From assembly GCA_014377495.1 (NCBI GenBank), contig JACMPN010000103.1:1-7355 (forward strand): a stretch of 7,355 bases of DNA, written 5' to 3'. Shown here piece by piece: positions 6,609-7,355 of this stretch (positions are counted from its first letter, which is position 1; the number at the start of each line of letters is the position of its first letter). This DNA comes from Candidatus Sericytochromatia bacterium. Its GTDB lineage: Bacteria; Cyanobacteriota; Sericytochromatia; JACMPN01. Under the pieces are notes generated by a model. It saw only the letters and a list, made by a program, of their open reading frames with translations. It did not search any database and was not told the DNA's origin. The position numbers and the translations under genes were made by a program.

Positions 6609-7105
6609 TGGTTCACCGGCTCAATCGCGGTGCTGGGTGCGGCCTTGAGCAAGGGGATCAACATCAGGCCGGAGCGCTTGCGGAATGTACCGCCCGCCAT
6701 GCCCCAGGCGTAGTGATACCCCAACGTTCCGTCGGAAAAAAGTTCAAGGGTAATCGTCTCGCGAAAACGGGTTTCGTCGTTCGGGTCGCCGTAGCCGAAG
6801 ACGATCTGCCGCATCCCGTCGGCGTCGGTGCCATCGAAGCGGAGCCCATGCTCCAGCACGCTCGGGGCGTTGCTGTTCAGTGTCCATAAGACAGCCGTGC
6901 CCTTGGCGCCCGGTCCAATGACGGTATGCTCCTCGTGATACACCGTGCGGTTCAGGCCAGTGGCCGTATACCGGACGGAGATGCCCTTGGTGTTGACGAC
7001 CTGCTGGACGTTCATCTCCCCGATGAACGGCTCCGCCTCATGATTGACGCCTTCGCCCCGATATTGACCCTGGTAGGTGGCTAAGGCGGCAATGACGTCC
7101 GTCAT
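6605..7105 (-). CDS. Calycin-like beta-barrel protein of unknown function
   Basis: The 166-aa product has no signal peptide or membrane segment, so it is probably cytoplasmic. It reads as a run of beta strands: YQGQYRGEG near the N-terminus, a VRYTATG strand, YHEEHTVIG (56-64), a VLWTLNSN strand, IVFGYGDPND (101-110), FRETITLEL (114-122) and YHYAWGMAGGTFRKRS (130-145). The early G-x-Y-x-GEG, the GYG turn and the closing F-R-x-R-S resemble small lipocalin or fatty-acid-binding-like barrels that bind hydrophobic ligands. This is a fold-level impression and I recognise no named family. The start at 7105 has GGAG 5 nt upstream. The stop TAG at 6607-6605 lies inside the third copy of the 38-bp repeat, so the C-terminus may have been set or altered when that repeat arrived. 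It follows the SMC-like ATPase gene after 121 nt. Confidence 0.85.
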   Translation of the reverse strand: MTDVIAALATYQGQYRGEGVNHEAEPFIGEMNVQQVVNTKGISVRYTATGLNRTVYHEEHTVIGPGAKGTAVLWTLNSNAPSVLEHGLRFDGTDADGMRQIVFGYGDPNDETRFRETITLELFSDGTLGYHYAWGMAGGTFRKRSGLMLIPLLKAAPSTAIEPVNH

Positions 7106-7226
7106 GGGGTCTCCAGCTCGAATCGGATAGTGATCTTTCTAAGATCAGCCCAAACCATCCCGGCCGGTCCCGGCTGATCTCATTGGGGAACCGGCGCGCC
7201 GATCAGCCCGGATCGCCCGCAGCCCA
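7106..7226 (-). promoter_or_regulatory. Leader of the calycin-like gene with alternating GATCAGCC arms
   Basis: GATCAGCC occurs at 7143-7150 and 7201-7208 and its complement GGCTGATC at 7172-7179. Successive copies are exactly 29 bp apart, and each neighbouring pair forms an inverted repeat with 21 nt between the arms. The first pair extends to 9 bp (AGATCAGCC/GGCTGATCT). The arm at 7143 also takes part in a separate perfect hairpin, TGATCTT-TCT-AAGATCA (7131-7147). On the minus-strand RNA this gives three pairings that exclude one another. A 10-bp palindrome CGGCGCGCCG lies at 7192-7201. No T-run follows the last hairpin, so a standard terminator is not supported; protein operators or a folding switch remain possible. 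Confidence 0.45.
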
Positions 7227-7355
7227 TCAATTCAGCAATCGATCGGCTTGCTCATCGACCCGCAGGAGGTGATCTGTCACTTCCTCGGAGGTATCATCGT
7301 GGCTGATGACGATCAACTGGCGAAAGCCCCGCACCTGCGGCAACTGCTTGGCCAG
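7227..7355 (-). CDS. SMC/Rad50-like ATPase, C-terminal end only
   Basis: Only the last 42 codons are in the window; the gene enters from the right edge and stops at TGA 7229-7227. The visible part reads LPQVRGFRQLIVISHDDTSE and then a short charged tail with a V-T-D-H-L-L-R-V strand. A hydrophobic strand ending in ISHDD, preceded by a helix with LPQ, is what the H-loop region of Rad50/SbcC and related SMC-like ABC ATPases looks like, with the His sensing ATP near the end of the C-terminal lobe. Such proteins act in double-strand break repair or other DNA transactions, but many SMC-like ATPases have unrelated or defence roles, so the exact type cannot be told from this fragment. Confidence 0.68.
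   Translation of the reverse strand: MAKQLPQVRGFRQLIVISHDDTSEEVTDHLLRVDEQADRLLN

Overview
The window is GC-rich, densely coded bacterial chromosome. Six of the seven genes seen lie on the minus strand. The host is probably a diderm bacterium: there are two lipoproteins with lipoboxes and a type IV pilus/type II secretion assembly ATPase. The mix (Pyk with a C-terminal PEP-utilizer domain, a pilus ATPase fused to a cyclic-nucleotide sensor, several orphan lipoproteins) points to a poorly sampled lineage. I cannot name the phylum from the sequence; something near the non-photosynthetic relatives of Cyanobacteria, or Armatimonadetes-like, is a guess only. No tRNA, rRNA, transposase or phage gene is visible.

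Layout, read from the right edge in minus-strand order. The end of an SMC/Rad50-like ATPase (7227-7355) is followed by a 121-bp leader full of alternating inverted repeats, then a 166-aa calycin-like protein of unknown function (6605-7105). A convergent intergenic region (6395-6604) holds three diverged copies of a 38-bp repeat; the last copy supplies the stop codon of the calycin-like gene. One plus-strand gene (6080-6394) encodes a 104-aa membrane protein and is divergent from the next gene. That gene is a PilB/GspE-type ATPase (3853-5880) whose N-terminus is a cyclic-nucleotide-binding domain. After a 113-bp leader come a 194-aa lipoprotein (3155-3739), pyruvate kinase (1349-3139) only 15 nt behind it, and a large lipoprotein with two PrcB-like domains (1-1239) that runs off the left edge.

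The genes do not form one obvious pathway. The small lipoprotein and pyk are almost certainly one transcript, and the PrcB-like lipoprotein may be its third member because I see no U-tract terminator after pyk. The most interesting items are the cNMP-sensor/PilB fusion and the 38-bp repeat array. Each repeat unit carries two ACGGA motifs 19 nt apart, mostly placed in hairpin loops, which resembles the arrangement of CsrA/RsmA-binding RNAs. That last reading is a hypothesis and not a demonstrated function.
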